Shown: in pieces, positions 5,322 through 5,533 of the stretch
Position numbering within the stretch: position 1 is the stretch's first letter
How the letters are laid out: every line of letters begins with the position of its first letter
NCBI GenBank assembly: GCA_964492555.1
Contig: CAZBKQ010000092.1
Span: 1-5,533, forward strand
DNA from: GCA-2709075 sp964492555
GTDB taxonomy: Bacteria > Pseudomonadota > Alphaproteobacteria > MPNO01 > UBA2964
Direction of reading: 5' to 3'
DNA length: 5,533 nucleotides
Program-made: the position numbers and the translations under genes
The notes under the pieces: generated by a model
The model's input: the letters and a program-made list of their open reading frames with translations, nothing else
The model's database searches: none
What the model was told of the DNA's origin: nothing

Positions 5322-5533
5322 ATGACTGAACCGGAAGACCCACGCCAGGCGGACTGGCAGAAATCGCTGGAAAGACCGCAGGCGGTCGAGATCGATCACC
5401 CGCTCTACCGCGCGGCGCCGAAGGTCGCCATTGCGGTCGGCATCGCCTGCGCCGCCGCCATGTTTATCTTTACCGATACGCCGTGGTGGGTGCCGCTGTT
5501 TCTCGGCATGGTCGCGGCGGTGATGATCAACCG
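5322..5533 (+). CDS. Small membrane protein, 5' part only, unknown function
   Basis: An open frame runs from ATG 5322 to the window edge, giving 70 complete codons without a stop. The N-terminus (MTEPEDPRQADWQKSLERPQ) is polar and acidic. It is followed by a motif-like VEIDHPLYRAAP (22-33), then two hydrophobic segments at about 34-50 and 54-69 separated by TDTPWW. The likely topology is a cytosolic tail with two helices. GAGGG at 5308-5312 is 9 nt upstream and supports this start. The frame keeps the GC third-position bias of its neighbours, which supports it being real. It starts 17 nt after the palindromic repeat and may be in its own transcription unit. I do not recognise the family; the C-terminus is missing, so it may be larger than it looks. 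Confidence 0.65.
   Translation, partial: MTEPEDPRQADWQKSLERPQAVEIDHPLYRAAPKVAIAVGIACAAAMFIFTDTPWWVPLFLGMVAAVMIN

Noticed and set aside
5130..5399. Minus-strand open frame of 89 codons containing VTPDLIRGP
   Set aside because: This peptide is the usual read-through of the alphaproteobacterial intergenic palindrome and is often wrongly annotated as a gene; the frame also overlaps the ends of two plus-strand genes.
1..5533. CRISPR array, tRNA/rRNA genes, toxin-antitoxin pair or phage genes
   Set aside because: No regularly spaced repeats, no tRNA-like arms with an anticodon and CCA-type end, no rRNA-like stretch and no relevant protein motifs were seen; the cloverleaf-like palindrome at 3829-3965 lacks tRNA consensus bases.

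Overview
The window looks like chromosomal DNA of a GC-rich alphaproteobacterium. This is inferred from the strong G/C third-position bias, from gene families common in that class (CaiB/BaiF CoA-transferase, HTD2/MaoC-type hydratase, an acyl-CoA dehydrogenase ending in LGLPRSF), and from an intergenic palindrome of the dispersed type whose read-through translates as VTPDLIRGP. No species is claimed. I see no rRNA, tRNA, CRISPR array, transposase, integrase or phage gene.

Layout: (1) 1-123 is a leader with no supported gene, followed by a four-helix membrane protein of unknown function (124-564, +). (2) A tight three-gene operon on the minus strand runs from 3707 down to 568: acyl-CoA dehydrogenase, then a class III CoA-transferase, then a two-hot-dog HTD2/MaoC-type hydratase. 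The first two genes are 12 nt apart, and the second and third share an ATGA overlap. The operon converges on the membrane-protein gene with only 3 nt between the two stop codons. (3) A 289-bp divergent intergenic region (3708-3996) holds a 137-bp structured palindrome with perfect 19-bp ends. (4) An M20D amidohydrolase follows (3997-5175, +), then an 89-bp intergenic palindrome (5216-5304), then the 5' part of a small two-helix membrane protein cut by the window edge (5322 onward, +).

How the genes may work together: the operon encodes CoA activation by transfer, alpha,beta-dehydrogenation and hydration of an acyl-CoA, which is the first half of a beta-oxidation-like route. The gene combination resembles clusters for branched C5 dicarboxylates (itaconate, mesaconate, methylfumaryl-CoA), but the CitE-type lyase that would complete such a route is not here. 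The divergent amidohydrolase could release a free acid from an N-acyl conjugate, but that link is inference only.

This is mostly ordinary metabolic DNA. The points most worth a second look are the displaced catalytic base in the acyl-CoA dehydrogenase, the substrate of the three-gene module, and the 137-bp palindrome in front of the amidohydrolase. I found no convincing evidence for a wholly new kind of system.
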